Shown here: positions 49,370 to 59,786 of the stretch, piece by piece | Layout of the letters: each line of letters starts with the position of its first letter | Numbering within the stretch: position 1 is the stretch's first letter | Source of the DNA: Rhodocyclales bacterium | GTDB lineage: Bacteria > Pseudomonadota > Gammaproteobacteria > Burkholderiales > Rhodocyclaceae | Assembly: GCA_016235745.1 (NCBI GenBank) | Contig: JACRJA010000012.1 | Location: 1-64,000, forward strand | Direction: 5' to 3' | DNA: 64,000 bases | Made by a program: the position numbers and the translations under genes | The notes under the pieces: generated by a model | Databases searched by the model: none | What the model saw: only the letters and a program-made list of their open reading frames with translations | What the model was told of the DNA's origin: nothing

Positions 49370-49385
49370 TGGCACGTTATTTGCT
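49370..49385 (+). promoter_or_regulatory. Consensus sigma-54 promoter of urease operon
   Basis: TGGCACGTTATTTGCT fits the sigma-54 consensus TGGCACG-N4-TTGCW at every defined position, with GG and GC 10 nt apart. Transcription should start about 12 nt after the GC, near 49396, i.e. at or within a base or two of the ureD start codon at 49397. The urease operon message may therefore be almost leaderless. Confidence 0.85.
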
Positions 49386-49396
49386 CAGATTGGTGC

Positions 49397-50266
49397 ATGA
49401 ATGCTCCACTCTCTTTCCCCGCCGAGTACGTCATCGCGCCGCTGCGGCAGCAGGGCTGGCATGCGGCCTTGTCGCTGACCTATGCCCGCCGTGGGGATCG
49501 GAGCGTGCTTATCCGTCGCAGCCATGTCGGGCCGCTGGTCGTGCAGCGACCGCTGTATCCGGAGGACGAGGCGGTTTGCCACACCATCGTGGTTCATCCG
49601 CCGGCAGGCATTGCTGGCGGGGACAGTCTGCAGGTAACGGTGCGGGTGGAGGATGGTGCACATGCCTTGCTGACCACGCCGGGGGCGGGCAAGTGGTACC
49701 GCAGTACCGGTGCGCCTGGGATACTGGTGCAGCGCATCGCCGTGGCCGCGGGTGGCGTATGCGAGTGGCTGCCGCAGGAGAGCATCGTCCAGGACGGGGC
49801 GCTGGGTGCGCTGGTGACCGAGGTGAGCCTACAGGGCGACGCCTGTTTTGTCGGCAGCGAGATGTTGTGCTTTGGACGCACCGCCTCTGGCGAGCGTTTC
49901 GGCCGCGGCGAGATGGCGATGCGCACCCGCATCGAGCGTGATGGTCGCCCGCTGTGGCTGGAGCGCGGCGTACTGCAGGGCGGCGATGCCCTGCTGGATG
50001 CGGCCGTGGGCCTGCAGGGGCAGCCGGTCTGCGGCAGTTTCGTCGTCGCCTCGCCGCGCTGCGATGCCGACCTGCTGGCAGCGTGGCGCGACATTGTGCC
50101 CGCGGTCGGCGAAGGCGGCGTGACCCTGTTGCCAGGCCTGCTGGTGGCGCGCTGGCTGGGGCCGGCCTGCGAGCCCGGGCGCGAATGGTTCGCCCGCCTG
50201 TGGGCGAGCGTGCGGCCGGCGGTCGCCGGGCGGGCGGCGCAGACGCCGCGCATCTGGAATACCTAA
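49397..50266 (+). CDS. ureD: Urease accessory protein UreD
   Basis: UreD binds apo-urease and, with UreF and UreG, delivers nickel. The 289-residue protein has the family segments LTYARRGDRSVLIRRSHVGPLVVQRPLYPED, HPPAGIAGGDSLQV, LLTTPGAGKWYRS and LPQESIVQDGA. It is first in the urease operon. The chosen ATG 49397 has no visible ribosome-binding site and coincides with the predicted sigma-54 start site; the frame upstream is open but not UreD-like. Confidence 0.92.
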   Translation: MNAPLSFPAEYVIAPLRQQGWHAALSLTYARRGDRSVLIRRSHVGPLVVQRPLYPEDEAVCHTIVVHPPAGIAGGDSLQVTVRVEDGAHALLTTPGAGKWYRSTGAPGILVQRIAVAAGGVCEWLPQESIVQDGALGALVTEVSLQGDACFVGSEMLCFGRTASGERFGRGEMAMRTRIERDGRPLWLERGVLQGGDALLDAAVGLQGQPVCGSFVVASPRCDADLLAAWRDIVPAVGEGGVTLLPGLLVARWLGPACEPGREWFARLWASVRPAVAGRAAQTPRIWNT

Positions 50267-50305
50267 TCAACCCTTTGGCGGCGCGCTCGCGCTGAGGAGG
50301 ACACG

Positions 50306-50608
50306 ATGGAACTGAGCCCACGCGAGAAGGACAAGCTGCTGATCTTTACCGCCGGTCTGTTGGCCGAGCGTCGCCGCGCGCGCGGCCTGCGCCTCAACTA
50401 TCCCGAGGCGGTCGCCTTCATCACCTGCGCGATCCTCGAAGGCGCGCGCGACGGCCGCACGGTGGCCGAGCTGATGAGCTACGGTGCCACGCTGCTAACG
50501 CGGGACGAGGTGATGGATGGGGTTGCCGAGATGATCCCCGAAATCCAGGTTGAGGCGACCTTTCCGGATGGCACCAAGCTGGTCACAGTGCATAACCCGA
50601 TCGTGTGA
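50306..50608 (+). CDS. ureA: Urease subunit gamma
   Basis: UreA is the small structural subunit of the three-subunit bacterial urease. The 100-residue protein [39 protein letters not shown]...[11 protein letters not shown] is a standard gamma subunit. GAGGAG precedes the start. It follows ureD after 39 nt and is separated from ureB by a small unknown gene. Confidence 0.97.
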   Translation: MELSPREKDKLLIFTAGLLAERRRARGLRLNYPEAVAFITCAILEGARDGRTVAELMSYGATLLTRDEVMDGVAEMIPEIQVEATFPDGTKLVTVHNPIV

Positions 50609-50630
50609 CTTCAGCCGTGGGAGCAGGAAG

Positions 50631-50939
50631 ATGAGCGAAGCCGAACTCGAGACCGCGCGCCTGCTGGCGCGCTTCAAGCTGATGGTGCGCCGCAGTTTGG
50701 ATCGCAGCGTTAACCTGGCCGCGATGCAGGCCGACCCGGTGCAGGCGGCGGCGGTGCTGGACGAGATCGAGGAACTCGCCGATGACGAGGAACTGCTGAC
50801 GATGGTGGTGCGCCTGCGTGAACGCCTGCTAGCGTCGGCGCCGGAAGCCCCAGGGGAACCGCCCCCCGAAGCCGAGGTGCCGTCCGCTGTCGCGCGTCCG
50901 GCGCTACGCGACTACCGTTTCGGCGCCCGCGGCAGTTGA
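50631..50939 (+). CDS. Unknown small protein encoded between ureA and ureB
   Basis: The 102-residue product starts [67 protein letters not shown]. It is amphipathic-helical and charged for about 70 residues, then has a Pro/Glu/Ala-rich linker and the ending [14 protein letters not shown]. There is no signal peptide, membrane helix or metal motif. GGGAGCAGGAAG precedes the ATG. It lies 22 nt after ureA and 28 nt before ureB with no frame disruption, so it should be co-translated with urease. I do not recognise the family. Confidence 0.75.
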   Translation: MSEAELETARLLARFKLMVRRSLDRSVNLAAMQADPVQAAAVLDEIEELADDEELLTMVVRLRERLLASAPEAPGEPPPEAEVPSAVARPALRDYRFGARGS

Positions 50940-50967
50940 ACACCCGATGTCTACGCAGGAGAAAAGG

Positions 50968-51272
50968 ATGATTCCCGGAGAACTCATGCCGTGCGACGGC
51001 GACATTGAACTCAATGCTGGCCGCGCCACGCTGACGCTGGTGGTGAGCAACACCGGTGACCGTCCGATCCAGGTCGGTTCGCACTACCACTTTGCCGAGA
51101 CCAACATGGCGCTGGCCTTCGATCGCGCGGCGGCACGAGGCTTCCGGCTGAACATCGCTGCCGGTACCGCGGTGCGCTTTGAGCCGGGACAGTCGCGCAC
51201 CGTCGAGCTGGTGGCGCTGGACGGGGAGCGCAAAGTCTATGGCTTCAACGGTCTCGTGATGGGAGCGCTGGA

Positions 51273-51276
<4 letters not shown>
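50968..51276 (+). CDS. ureB: Urease subunit beta
   Basis: UreB is the beta subunit of urease. The 102-residue protein [46 protein letters not shown] is canonical. I chose ATG 50968 because AGGAG lies 6 nt upstream and the family starts MIPGE; the open frame begins seven codons earlier. The 3' end overlaps ureC by 4 nt. Confidence 0.97.
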
Positions 51277-52979
<1,703 letters not shown>

Positions 52980-52997
52980 CTGAATCCTGGACGCATC

Positions 52998-53546
52998 ATG
53001 CCGATCAACAATGAAATGCTTGAAGACCTAGTTATGCCCGACGCCGCGTCGGCGGTGCTGCTGATCGAGGTCCTCTACGACGGCGACGCGCCGGCGACCG
53101 AAGTACTCGAGCTGGATTTCAGCAGGCGCACAAAGAGCCGCCTGCGCGCACGGCTCGCCTCCGGCACCGATGTTGGCCTGTTCCTGCCGCGCGGCACCAT
53201 CCTGCGCGGCGGCCAGAAGCTGCAATCGCGCGACGGTCGCATCGTCGAGGTGCGCTCGACGCCTGAAGACCTGCTCGAGGTGCGCTGCGCGTCCTCGCTG
53301 GAGCTGGCGCGCGCTGCCTACCATCTCGGCAACCGCCACGTCGCCGTGCAGGTCGGGCGCGACGCCAGCGGCGACTGGCTGCGCATCCAGGCAGATCATG
53401 TGCTTGAGGGCATGCTGCTCGGGCTGGGGGCCTCGGTCAGCAGTCTGCGCGCGCCCTTCGAGCCGGAGGCCGGCGCCTATGCGCATGGCCACCAGCATCC
53501 GGGCGATGGCAGCGGCGCGCGCATCCATCTGATGGCGGGCCATTGA
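52998..53546 (+). CDS. ureE: Urease accessory protein UreE
   Basis: UreE is the nickel metallochaperone of urease assembly. The 182-residue protein has the N-terminal peptide-binding half ([29 protein letters not shown]), the central metal-binding His in [12 protein letters not shown], and a His-containing tail [21 protein letters not shown]. The tail is shorter than that of Klebsiella UreE. ureF follows immediately. Confidence 0.94.
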   Translation: MPINNEMLEDLVMPDAASAVLLIEVLYDGDAPATEVLELDFSRRTKSRLRARLASGTDVGLFLPRGTILRGGQKLQSRDGRIVEVRSTPEDLLEVRCASSLELARAAYHLGNRHVAVQVGRDASGDWLRIQADHVLEGMLLGLGASVSSLRAPFEPEAGAYAHGHQHPGDGSGARIHLMAGH

Positions 53547-53548
53547 GC

Positions 53549-54268
53549 ATGCCGATCAGCGCCACCCCGTTCGCAGCCGGTACCGGGCTACTGCCACTGG
53601 TGCGCCTGCTGCAACTGGCCAGCCCGGCGCTGCCGGTGGGTGCCTATACCTATTCGCAGGGCTTGGAGTGGGCGGTGGAGAGCGGTGCTGTGCGCACGGA
53701 GGTGGACGCTGCGGTCTGGATCGGCGACTTGCTGCAGTGGAACCTGGCGCGCTTCGAGGCGCCTCTGCTGGCCTGCCAGCTGGCAGCCTGGGCGGTGGGC
53801 AATGACGCCGAGGTGGCGCGCCTGAACGGCGATTTCCTCGCCAGCCGCGAGACCGCCGAACTGCGCGCCGAGACGGTTCAGATGGGCTGGTCCCTGATGA
53901 AGCTGCTGACCCAACTGGACGCCTTCGCCGCCTTGCCCGGCTGGCGCGTGCGCCTGCTGGCGATCGACACGCCGTGCTTTCCCTGCGCCTGGTCGGCGGC
54001 GGCTGCCGCCTGGCAGGTACCGGTTGCTCAGGCGCTGGCGGCCTACCTGTGGGCCTGGGCCGAGAACCAGGTGATGGCGGCGGTGAAGGCGGTGCCGCTG
54101 GGCCAGGGCGCAGGCCAGCGCCTGCTGGCCGCACTCGGTCAGCGCATCCCGCAGCTGGTCGAGGTTGCGCGCAGCCTACCCGAGGCACAGTGGAGCAACT
54201 ACACCCCGGGGCTGGCGATCGCCAGTAGCCGGCACGAAACCCAATACACGAGGCTGTTCAGATCATGA
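53549..54268 (+). CDS. ureF: Urease accessory protein UreF
   Basis: UreF gates the GTPase activity of UreG in the UreDFG complex. The 239-residue helical protein has the family opening [27 protein letters not shown] and the C-terminal [22 protein letters not shown], whose ordered tail is needed for binding UreD. I used ATG 53549; an in-frame TTG at 53543 overlaps the ureE stop. No strong ribosome site is visible, so coupling to ureE is likely. Confidence 0.93.
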   Translation: MPISATPFAAGTGLLPLVRLLQLASPALPVGAYTYSQGLEWAVESGAVRTEVDAAVWIGDLLQWNLARFEAPLLACQLAAWAVGNDAEVARLNGDFLASRETAELRAETVQMGWSLMKLLTQLDAFAALPGWRVRLLAIDTPCFPCAWSAAAAAWQVPVAQALAAYLWAWAENQVMAAVKAVPLGQGAGQRLLAALGQRIPQLVEVARSLPEAQWSNYTPGLAIASSRHETQYTRLFRS

Positions 54269-54903
54269 GCATGAATATGAGCATTTCCGAGCACCGCGGC
54301 CCGCTGCGCGTCGGCATCGGCGGGCCGGTTGGTTCCGGCAAGACCGCGCTGACGCTGGCACTGTGCTTGGCGCTGCGTGACCGGTACAACATCGCCGTCA
54401 TCACCAACGACATCTACACTGCGGAGGACGCCCAGTTCCTAGTGCGCAACGAGGCGCTCGCGCCCGAGCGCATCATTGGCGTCGAGACCGGCGGCTGCCC
54501 TCACACCGCGATCCGCGAGGACGCCTCGATCAACCTCGAGGCGGTCGACCGGCTCAACATGCGCTTTCCCGGACTGGATATCATCTTCATCGAATCCGGC
54601 GGCGACAACCTGGCGGCCACCTTCTCGCCCGAGCTGTCGGACCTGACGATCTACGTCATCGACGTGTCGGCTGGCGACAAGATCCCACGCAAAGGCGGCC
54701 CCGGCATCACCCGTAGCGACCTGCTGGTGATCAACAAGATCGACCTCGCGCCGCTGGTGGGCGCGTCGCTCGAGGTTATGGACCGCGATGCGCGAAGGAT
54801 GCGTGGCACACGCCCCTTCATCTTCTCCAACCAGAAGACGGGGCAGGGGCTCGCCGATATCATCGACTTCATCGAGCGTCAGGGCATGCTGGTTGCCCCC
54901 TGA
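54265..54903 (+). CDS. ureG: Urease accessory GTPase UreG
   Basis: UreG is the SIMIBI-class GTPase that hands over nickel during urease activation. The 212-residue protein has P-loop [18 protein letters not shown], the metal-binding CPH motif in [38 protein letters not shown], and base-recognition NKID. The start overlaps the end of ureF by 4 nt. Nearby later ATGs (MSMNMSIS) leave the exact start open by a few codons. Confidence 0.97.
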   Translation: MSMNMSISEHRGPLRVGIGGPVGSGKTALTLALCLALRDRYNIAVITNDIYTAEDAQFLVRNEALAPERIIGVETGGCPHTAIREDASINLEAVDRLNMRFPGLDIIFIESGGDNLAATFSPELSDLTIYVIDVSAGDKIPRKGGPGITRSDLLVINKIDLAPLVGASLEVMDRDARRMRGTRPFIFSNQKTGQGLADIIDFIERQGMLVAP

Positions 54904-54941
54904 GTCGTCGCACGCAACATTCATCTGCAGGAGAACATATC

Positions 54942-55547
54942 ATGAAGACCCGCTCCGTGTTCGCCGCTGTCGCCCTCGCCGCCGCATCGGGCGCCGCGCT
55001 CGCCCACCCCGGCCATGAGTCAGCCAGCTTCTTCACCGGCTTCACCCACCCGCTGGGCGGCCTTGACCATCTGCTGGCGATGCTGGCCGTCGGCCTGTAT
55101 GCCGCGCGCCAGCCGGGCGCAACGCGCTGGATGCTGCCCGTCGGCTTCGTGCTGGCGATGCTCGCCGGGGCTGGGCTGGGTGCGCTCGGCGTCGCGCTGC
55201 CGGCGGTGGAGGCGGGCATCGCGGCATCGGTGCTGGTGTTCGGTCTGTTGATCGCGTTTGCCGCGAGCCTGCCGCTGACTGTCAGCCTGCCGCTGATCGC
55301 TGCCTTGGCGCTGTTCCACGGTCATGCCCACCATGCCGAGATGGGTGGCGCCAGCCTCGTGACCTACGCGGCGGGTTTTGCTCTGGCGACGGGATTGCTG
55401 CATGGCGCAGGCTACGTGATTGCACGCTGGATCCCGCAGACGTGCGCCGGCAATGTGATCAAGCGCGTCGCTGGTCTGATGGTGGGGGGCGTAGGCAGCG
55501 CTGTTGCGCTGCGAGTGAAGCGATGGACGCAGCTTAAACTCGAATGA
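54942..55547 (+). CDS. ureJ: HupE/UreJ-type membrane protein, C-terminus altered
   Basis: UreJ/HupE proteins are small inner-membrane proteins proposed to take up nickel for urease or hydrogenase. The 201-residue product has a cleavable-looking N-terminus (AAASGAALAHPGHE), the signature GFTHPLGGLDHLLAMLAVGLYA and the HGHAHHAEM helix, all normal. The last residues (RVKRWTQLKLE) are charged instead of a membrane helix. The stop codon is inside the 41-bp repeat, so the natural end was replaced by the repeat insertion. It may still function, as the conserved helices are present. Confidence 0.85.
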   Translation: MKTRSVFAAVALAAASGAALAHPGHESASFFTGFTHPLGGLDHLLAMLAVGLYAARQPGATRWMLPVGFVLAMLAGAGLGALGVALPAVEAGIAASVLVFGLLIAFAASLPLTVSLPLIAALALFHGHAHHAEMGGASLVTYAAGFALATGLLHGAGYVIARWIPQTCAGNVIKRVAGLMVGGVGSAVALRVKRWTQLKLE

Positions 55548-55573
55548 AATCTGTCTTGACAGAGGGGTCCAGT
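55533..55573. repeat. 41-bp direct repeat, right copy (IS-end-like)
   Basis: This is the second copy of the 37792-37832 sequence (37 of 41 identical, same orientation). On the minus strand it reads TGGACCCCTCTGTCAAGACA, the style of an IS3-family end. It overlaps the final codons and stop of ureJ and ends 6 nt before the stop codon of the convergent norD-like gene. Confidence 0.75.
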
Positions 55574-55578
55574 TCACT

Positions 55579-57306
55579 TCAGCCCCCCACCAGTTCGGCG
55601 TAGCTGCGCGCCAGCGTGACGGCGAGTCGGGCCGGATCGTCGACAATCCGGTAGCCGCCGTGTCCAAAAATCCGGCGCACATCCGCCTCGGACGCGCGGT
55701 CCAGACTGAGGCAGAAGCAGCGCACGCCCTTGCGTCGTGCCTCGACCACCGCACGCGCGGCGTCCTCGACTAGATGGCGGGCGTCGAATACGTCGATGTC
55801 CGACGGTGAGCCGTCCGACAGCACCAGCAGCGTGCGTTGCGCGCTCATCTCCTGCGCCAGCCGCGCTGTTGCGTGGCGCATGGCCGCGCCCAGCCGGGTG
55901 GATAGCCCTGGCCGAACAGCGCCCAGCACCATCATCGGGTCGGTCGGCACGGCCTGGCCGAAGTCGAGCAGGCGCAGGTAGTTCACCGCCTGCCGACCGT
56001 CCGAATTGAAACCAGCGACCTCAAGCCTGTCCTCGCGGTTACGCAGCGCATCCATCAGTAGCGCGGCAGCTTCGCATTCCAAATCCAGTACGTTGCGCCC
56101 ACAGGACTGCATGTCGGCAGTGGAAGCGGACAGGTCGAGCAACAGCAGCAGGCTGGTGCGCGGCACGGAACGGCCGTTACGACGGAACAGTCGCGGATCG
56201 GGTACCAGTCCCAGCCGACGGTCGATAAAGACCTCGGTGGCGGCGTCCAGATCCAGCTCGTCGCCTTCCCACTGGCGGCGGATGCGCTGGCTGCGGTCGA
56301 GACGGCAGCTGCGCGCCAGCCGCAGCGGCAGGCGCGCAGGCGGCGTCGGTGTGCTGGCCGAAGTGGGCGGCACGGCGCGCTCGATCACGGTGCACCACTT
56401 GTCGCGGGCGCGGTCGAGGCGGTAGTGCCACTCCGGGTAGTCGTGGCGGGCGAGCTCAGGCAGGGACATCGATTCCGGCGCTTCTTCCGGCGCCTGCGGC
56501 GGTACGGACCGGCGTTCGCCCTGCGGTGGCGGGTGGCACAGCGTAGTTTTGGCCTGCTCGGCGTCAGCACCGTGCGCCCACAGGTGACTGTTATCGTCGT
56601 GCCAGGGCAGAGGAGGGGCGTAGGTCTGCAGGTTCATGCGCACGCGCAACTGACCGAGATCGTTGGCCAGAACCGACACCAATTCACGGAAGGCCTCGGC
56701 CTCATCCAGCCGTTCGGCCTGCGCCTCGAACAGCGCGCGGCCTTTACACACCCAGGCATTGTCGTCTTCGGTCTGTGGGTCGAGCAGCACGCGCTGCAGG
56801 CGCGCAATCATCGCCTCGAAGCCCACTTGAGGCAGTTCCGTCTGGCAGCGCAGCAGGCGGCGGAACAGACGTCCGATGCCGGGGTAGCGGCGGATCATCA
56901 GGCGGTCGACACGCACGTCCTCGATGGCACCGGCCAGCGCCAGGCTCATAGGCTTGCGCTTTCCCGCTTCTTGGCGGCGCGGGGAATGGCGTAGATGGCC
57001 AATAGCGTGCAGCGTGGCGGCGAGGTGGAATTCGTCGGCAGGCAGTGTCCATGCGGGCGGCGCCTCAGGCAGCAGCAGGGTGGCGCCGTGCAGTACCGGG
57101 CGCAGCGCAGGGCCGTCCTGCGGCGGGCGTTCCAGCGCCTGCACATTACCGTCGTCGACGCCGAAGGCGTGCATCACATGGCCGAGTGCGGCCAGACGGG
57201 GGGCGAAGTCTGTTGGCGCCCGGCATCGGCCACCACACCATGCTGCGGGTAACTCAGAAGGCCGATTCAAGGATGGCTCCCAGCGCACGTTGCATGTCTG
57301 GGTCAT
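55579..57306 (-). CDS. VWA-domain protein, NorD/CbbO type
   Basis: The 575-residue protein has a C-terminal von Willebrand A domain with MIDAS motif (LLLLDLSASTADM, later LVLSDGSPSDID) and an N-terminal metal-peptidase-like region (FHLAATLHAIGHLR). This layout is that of NorD and CbbO, which work with AAA partners (NorQ, CbbQ) to activate or assemble enzymes such as nitric oxide reductase or Rubisco. Neither target is present here; the neighbour is an amidase. Its start overlaps the AAA gene by 53 nt, so a later start is possible. Confidence 0.8.
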   Translation of the reverse strand: MTQTCNVRWEPSLNRPSELPAAWCGGRCRAPTDFAPRLAALGHVMHAFGVDDGNVQALERPPQDGPALRPVLHGATLLLPEAPPAWTLPADEFHLAATLHAIGHLRHSPRRQEAGKRKPMSLALAGAIEDVRVDRLMIRRYPGIGRLFRRLLRCQTELPQVGFEAMIARLQRVLLDPQTEDDNAWVCKGRALFEAQAERLDEAEAFRELVSVLANDLGQLRVRMNLQTYAPPLPWHDDNSHLWAHGADAEQAKTTLCHPPPQGERRSVPPQAPEEAPESMSLPELARHDYPEWHYRLDRARDKWCTVIERAVPPTSASTPTPPARLPLRLARSCRLDRSQRIRRQWEGDELDLDAATEVFIDRRLGLVPDPRLFRRNGRSVPRTSLLLLLDLSASTADMQSCGRNVLDLECEAAALLMDALRNREDRLEVAGFNSDGRQAVNYLRLLDFGQAVPTDPMMVLGAVRPGLSTRLGAAMRHATARLAQEMSAQRTLLVLSDGSPSDIDVFDARHLVEDAARAVVEARRKGVRCFCLSLDRASEADVRRIFGHGGYRIVDDPARLAVTLARSYAELVGG

Positions 57307-58051
57307 CGGTAATTGGGGCGGTCATCGCCATGCGGCAACTGTCGATGGGTGGCAGCCCGTCGCGGATCAGAACGCCGGCGTAGATCAGCATACGGGTGGA
57401 GATGCCCTCATCCAGCCCGCGCTCGCGCAGAAGGCGCGACTGATGGGCGATGTTGACCAGCCGGGCAGCCAGCGCGTGGTCTATGCCTGCTTCGTGGGCG
57501 ACGATATCCGCCTCGGCCTCCGCCGTCGGGTAGTCGAACTCCAGCGCTGCAAAGCGCTGGCGGGTAGATTGCTTGAGGCCCTTGCTATAGTGCTGGTAGC
57601 CGGGGTTGTAGGAGACGACGAGCTGAAAGTCTGGATGTGCGGCTACGATCTCGCCCTTTTTGTCTAGCGGCAGGATGCGGCGACTGTCCGTAAGGGGGTG
57701 AATCACCACCGTGGTGTCCTGCCGCGTCTCGACCACTTCATCCAGGTAGCAGATGGCACCGTGACGCACAGCGGTGGTGAGCGGGCCATCATGCCAGCGC
57801 GTGCCTTCGGCATCGAGCAGATAGCGGCCGACGAGGTCGGCAGCGGTCATGTCCTCGTTGCAGGCCAGAGTGATCAGCGGCTTGCCCAAGCGCCAGGCCA
57901 TGTATTCGACGAAGCGCGTCTTGCCGCAGCCGGTCGGGCCCTTGAGCATCAACGGTAAGCGGTGAGCGTAGGCGTGCTCGTAGAGGGCAATTTCGTGGCC
58001 GGTGGGGCGGTAGTAGGGCTCGGCGGTGAGGCGGTAAGGGGCGAGGTCCAT
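57254..58051 (-). CDS. MoxR-type AAA ATPase, NorQ/CbbQ/AmiB-like
   Basis: The 265-residue protein has Walker A LMLKGPTGCGKTRFVEYMAWRLG, Walker B AICYLDEVVETRQDTT, sensor 1 VSYNPGYQ and the Arg-finger-like STRQRFAALEF. It is close to NorQ/CbbQ/NirQ. In Pseudomonas aeruginosa the amidase operon includes amiB, an AAA protein of related type, so amiE followed by this gene matches that order. I chose the start at 58051 (MDLAPYRL), 61 nt after amiE; the longer frame upstream is a shadow of amiE. Confidence 0.85.
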   Translation of the reverse strand: MDLAPYRLTAEPYYRPTGHEIALYEHAYAHRLPLMLKGPTGCGKTRFVEYMAWRLGKPLITLACNEDMTAADLVGRYLLDAEGTRWHDGPLTTAVRHGAICYLDEVVETRQDTTVVIHPLTDSRRILPLDKKGEIVAAHPDFQLVVSYNPGYQHYSKGLKQSTRQRFAALEFDYPTAEAEADIVAHEAGIDHALAARLVNIAHQSRLLRERGLDEGISTRMLIYAGVLIRDGLPPIDSCRMAMTAPITDDPDMQRALGAILESAF

Positions 58052-58112
58052 AGCGTTCGTCCGAATGGGCACGCCCGACATCCCGCGGGACATCGGGCGG
58101 CCGAAGGGGCAA

Positions 58113-59150
58113 TCAGCGATGGGCCGATGGCTGGTTGGGGATGCCCTCGATCGGGCATTCCGGCGTGCCCACGGTGGAACGGGTGATTGCCTCCACCTTC
58201 TTGCGCGTGCCTTCCGGATCATTGATCCACTCGCCGTAGAAGCTGTAGGGGCAGGCGGCAACGCCGGTGGGTTCTTCGCCGGAGTTGATCTTGCCGGTGT
58301 AGCCACGGTGCAGCAGCTTGAAGAGGTGGTTCTCCGACTGCGCGTTCTTGCGGAAATCGCGGATCAGGCTGGTAGAGAGTTCGGCGTACTGGATGCCCAT
58401 CTCTTCCTCACCGCATTCGCCCAGCGTACGGCCGTCGAAGCCAATGATGGCCGAGTGGCCGAAGTAGGAATACACACCGTCGAATCCGGTGGCGTTGGCT
58501 ACGGCCACGTAGCAGTTGTTCATCCACGCCATCGCCTTGGCCACCATCACCTGCTGGTCCTTGGCCGGGTACATGTAGCCTTGGCAGCGCACGATCAACT
58601 CGGCGCCCTTCATCGCGCAGTCACGCCAGATCTCGGGGTAGTTGCCGTCATCGCAGATGATGAGACTGATCTTCATGCCCTTAGGGCCATCAGACACATA
58701 GGTGCAGTCGCCCGGATACCAGCCTTCGATTGGCACCCAAGGCATGATCTTGCGGTATTTCTGCACAATCTCGCCACGGTCGTTCATCAGGATCAGCGTG
58801 TTATAGGGCGCCTTGTTAGGGTGGTCTTCATGACGCTCGCCGGTCAGCGAGAACACACCCCACACCTTGGCCTTGCGGCAGGCGGCGGCGAAGATCTCGG
58901 TCTCCTCGCCCGGTACCATGGCCGCGGTGTCGTACATTTCTTGGGGGTCGTACATGATCCCGTGGGTCGAATACTCGGGAAAGATCACCAGATCCATTCC
59001 CGGCAGGCCCTTCTTCATGCCTACCACCATTTCAGCAATCTTGCGCGCATTGTCCAGCACCTCGGCCTTGGTGTGCAGGCGCGGCATCTTGTAGTTGACC
59101 ACCGCAACGCCCACGCAATCGGCGCTGCTCGAAATGTCTCCGTGTCTCAT
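58113..59150 (-). CDS. amiE: Aliphatic amidase
   Basis: AmiE hydrolyses short aliphatic amides such as acetamide and propionamide to acid plus ammonium in the cytoplasm. The 345-residue protein follows the Pseudomonas aeruginosa enzyme closely from MRHGDISSS onward. The nitrilase-fold catalytic residues are Glu59 (FPEYS), Lys (QKYRKI) and Cys ([14 protein letters not shown]), all intact, with [10 protein letters not shown] also conserved. It is divergent from the SDR gene and preceded by the same palindromic operator as urtA. The AAA and VWA genes follow it in one operon. AmiE and FmdA give this island two unrelated amide hydrolases. Confidence 0.95.
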   Translation of the reverse strand: MRHGDISSSADCVGVAVVNYKMPRLHTKAEVLDNARKIAEMVVGMKKGLPGMDLVIFPEYSTHGIMYDPQEMYDTAAMVPGEETEIFAAACRKAKVWGVFSLTGERHEDHPNKAPYNTLILMNDRGEIVQKYRKIMPWVPIEGWYPGDCTYVSDGPKGMKISLIICDDGNYPEIWRDCAMKGAELIVRCQGYMYPAKDQQVMVAKAMAWMNNCYVAVANATGFDGVYSYFGHSAIIGFDGRTLGECGEEEMGIQYAELSTSLIRDFRKNAQSENHLFKLLHRGYTGKINSGEEPTGVAACPYSFYGEWINDPEGTRKKVEAITRSTVGTPECPIEGIPNQPSAHR

Positions 59151-59194
59151 GGATTGGGTCTCCTGGTGAGGTGGGTTGCAAAGGATGTGCTCTC

Positions 59195-59222
59195 ATTATC
59201 AGAGGGGCGGTGCGCCGCACAA
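59195..59222 (-). promoter_or_regulatory. Sigma-70-like promoter of amiE
   Basis: On the minus strand TTGTGC (59217-59222) and GATAAT (59195-59200) are 16 nt apart. The palindromic operator ends directly at the -35 box, the geometry of an activator that touches RNA polymerase. The predicted start near 59188 leaves a leader of about 38 nt to the amiE ATG. Confidence 0.6.
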
Positions 59223-59240
59223 ATACGTTGTTTGACGTAT
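59223..59240. promoter_or_regulatory. 18-bp palindromic operator of amiE promoter
   Basis: ATACGTTGTTTGACGTAT is, on the opposite strand, ATACGTCAAACAACGTAT. It differs from the urtA site by one base. Its position next to the -35 of amiE, and the downstream CGCCCCT bases shared with the urtA promoter, argue for one activator of both operons. Confidence 0.72.
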
Positions 59241-59746
59241 CGGGTTGCTTGAATGATATAATGCGTAATCTGAAATGCATAGATGATTCCGCCGTCGCTG
59301 ATATATCGTTTACGCTCGCTGTGGCGCGCAAGGGGCCGAGCATGACGCAAAATCGGCAGGAGAAGCGGGATGGGTAGAGTACGCATGCTCTACGTTTTGA
59401 GCGATGCGCTGTGGGAGGGGATCGAGCCTTTGATTTCTGTACCGGCACCGGTGCATCCAGGAGAAAAGGGCATGATGTCAAGGTAGTTCGGGTGATCGTT
59501 TTTGCTTACCCGAGCGCCACTTTCGGCAACATTGCTCGGACGGGCTCGGCGGCGGGGCCGAAACCGCTGGCGCGGCGACACCAAGTCAAAGTCTGCGACC
59601 CACGAAGCCCCCGCGACGACGACGCAAGTCGTTAAGCGGTGGGGGAGGTTATGTCGGGTGCTACGTTGCTAATCGATGAGTGAGTGGGCGTGATTCCTCT
59701 TTCCTTATCTCGAGTTTCAGTTATACCTTGATAAACGTATTGACAT
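59241..59746. other. Long intergenic region between amiE and SDR gene
   Basis: No gene is supported in this stretch. It holds an inverted repeat TAGAG...CTCTA at 59377-59394, the second copy of the 17-bp shared motif, and an AT-rich segment at 59690-59745 that probably carries the SDR promoter (TTGACA at 59740-59745). Short open frames here lack homology-like features and have poor codon character. Confidence 0.5.
59403..59419. repeat. 17-bp motif shared with urtA-kinase intergenic region, copy 2
   Basis: GATGCGCTGTGGGAGGG is identical to 44760-44776, same strand, again preceded 9 nt upstream by TAC. It lies about 160 nt from the palindromic operator, further than in the other region. Role unknown. 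Confidence 0.6.
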
Positions 59747-59767
59747 ATTTCCGCATCGTACGGAAAT
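59747..59767. promoter_or_regulatory. Inverted-repeat operator upstream of SDR gene
   Basis: ATTTCCG and CGGAAAT form a perfect 7-bp inverted repeat with a 7-nt spacer, ending 19 nt before the SDR start codon. It lies just downstream of a perfect -35-like TTGACA (59740-59745), so a protein bound here would block transcription. This arrangement fits a TetR-type or similar repressor; no such gene is in the window. Confidence 0.55.
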
Positions 59768-59786
59768 CCAGGTAAGGAGGAGTGGG

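Noticed and set aside
59176-59191. Minus-strand GAGCACATCCTTTGCA as sigma-54 promoter for amiE
   Set aside because: The near-invariant GG at -24 reads AG. A better spaced TTGTGC-N16-GATAAT promoter lies next to the palindrome, so I did not call it.
59651-59664. GG-N10-GC arrangement (GGGTGCTACGTTGC) before the SDR gene, resembling a sigma-54 promoter
   Set aside because: The -12 half is good (TTGCT), but the -24 half CGGGTGC does not resemble TGGCACG beyond GG. It is also more than 120 nt from the SDR start with a better TTGACA-type region in between.
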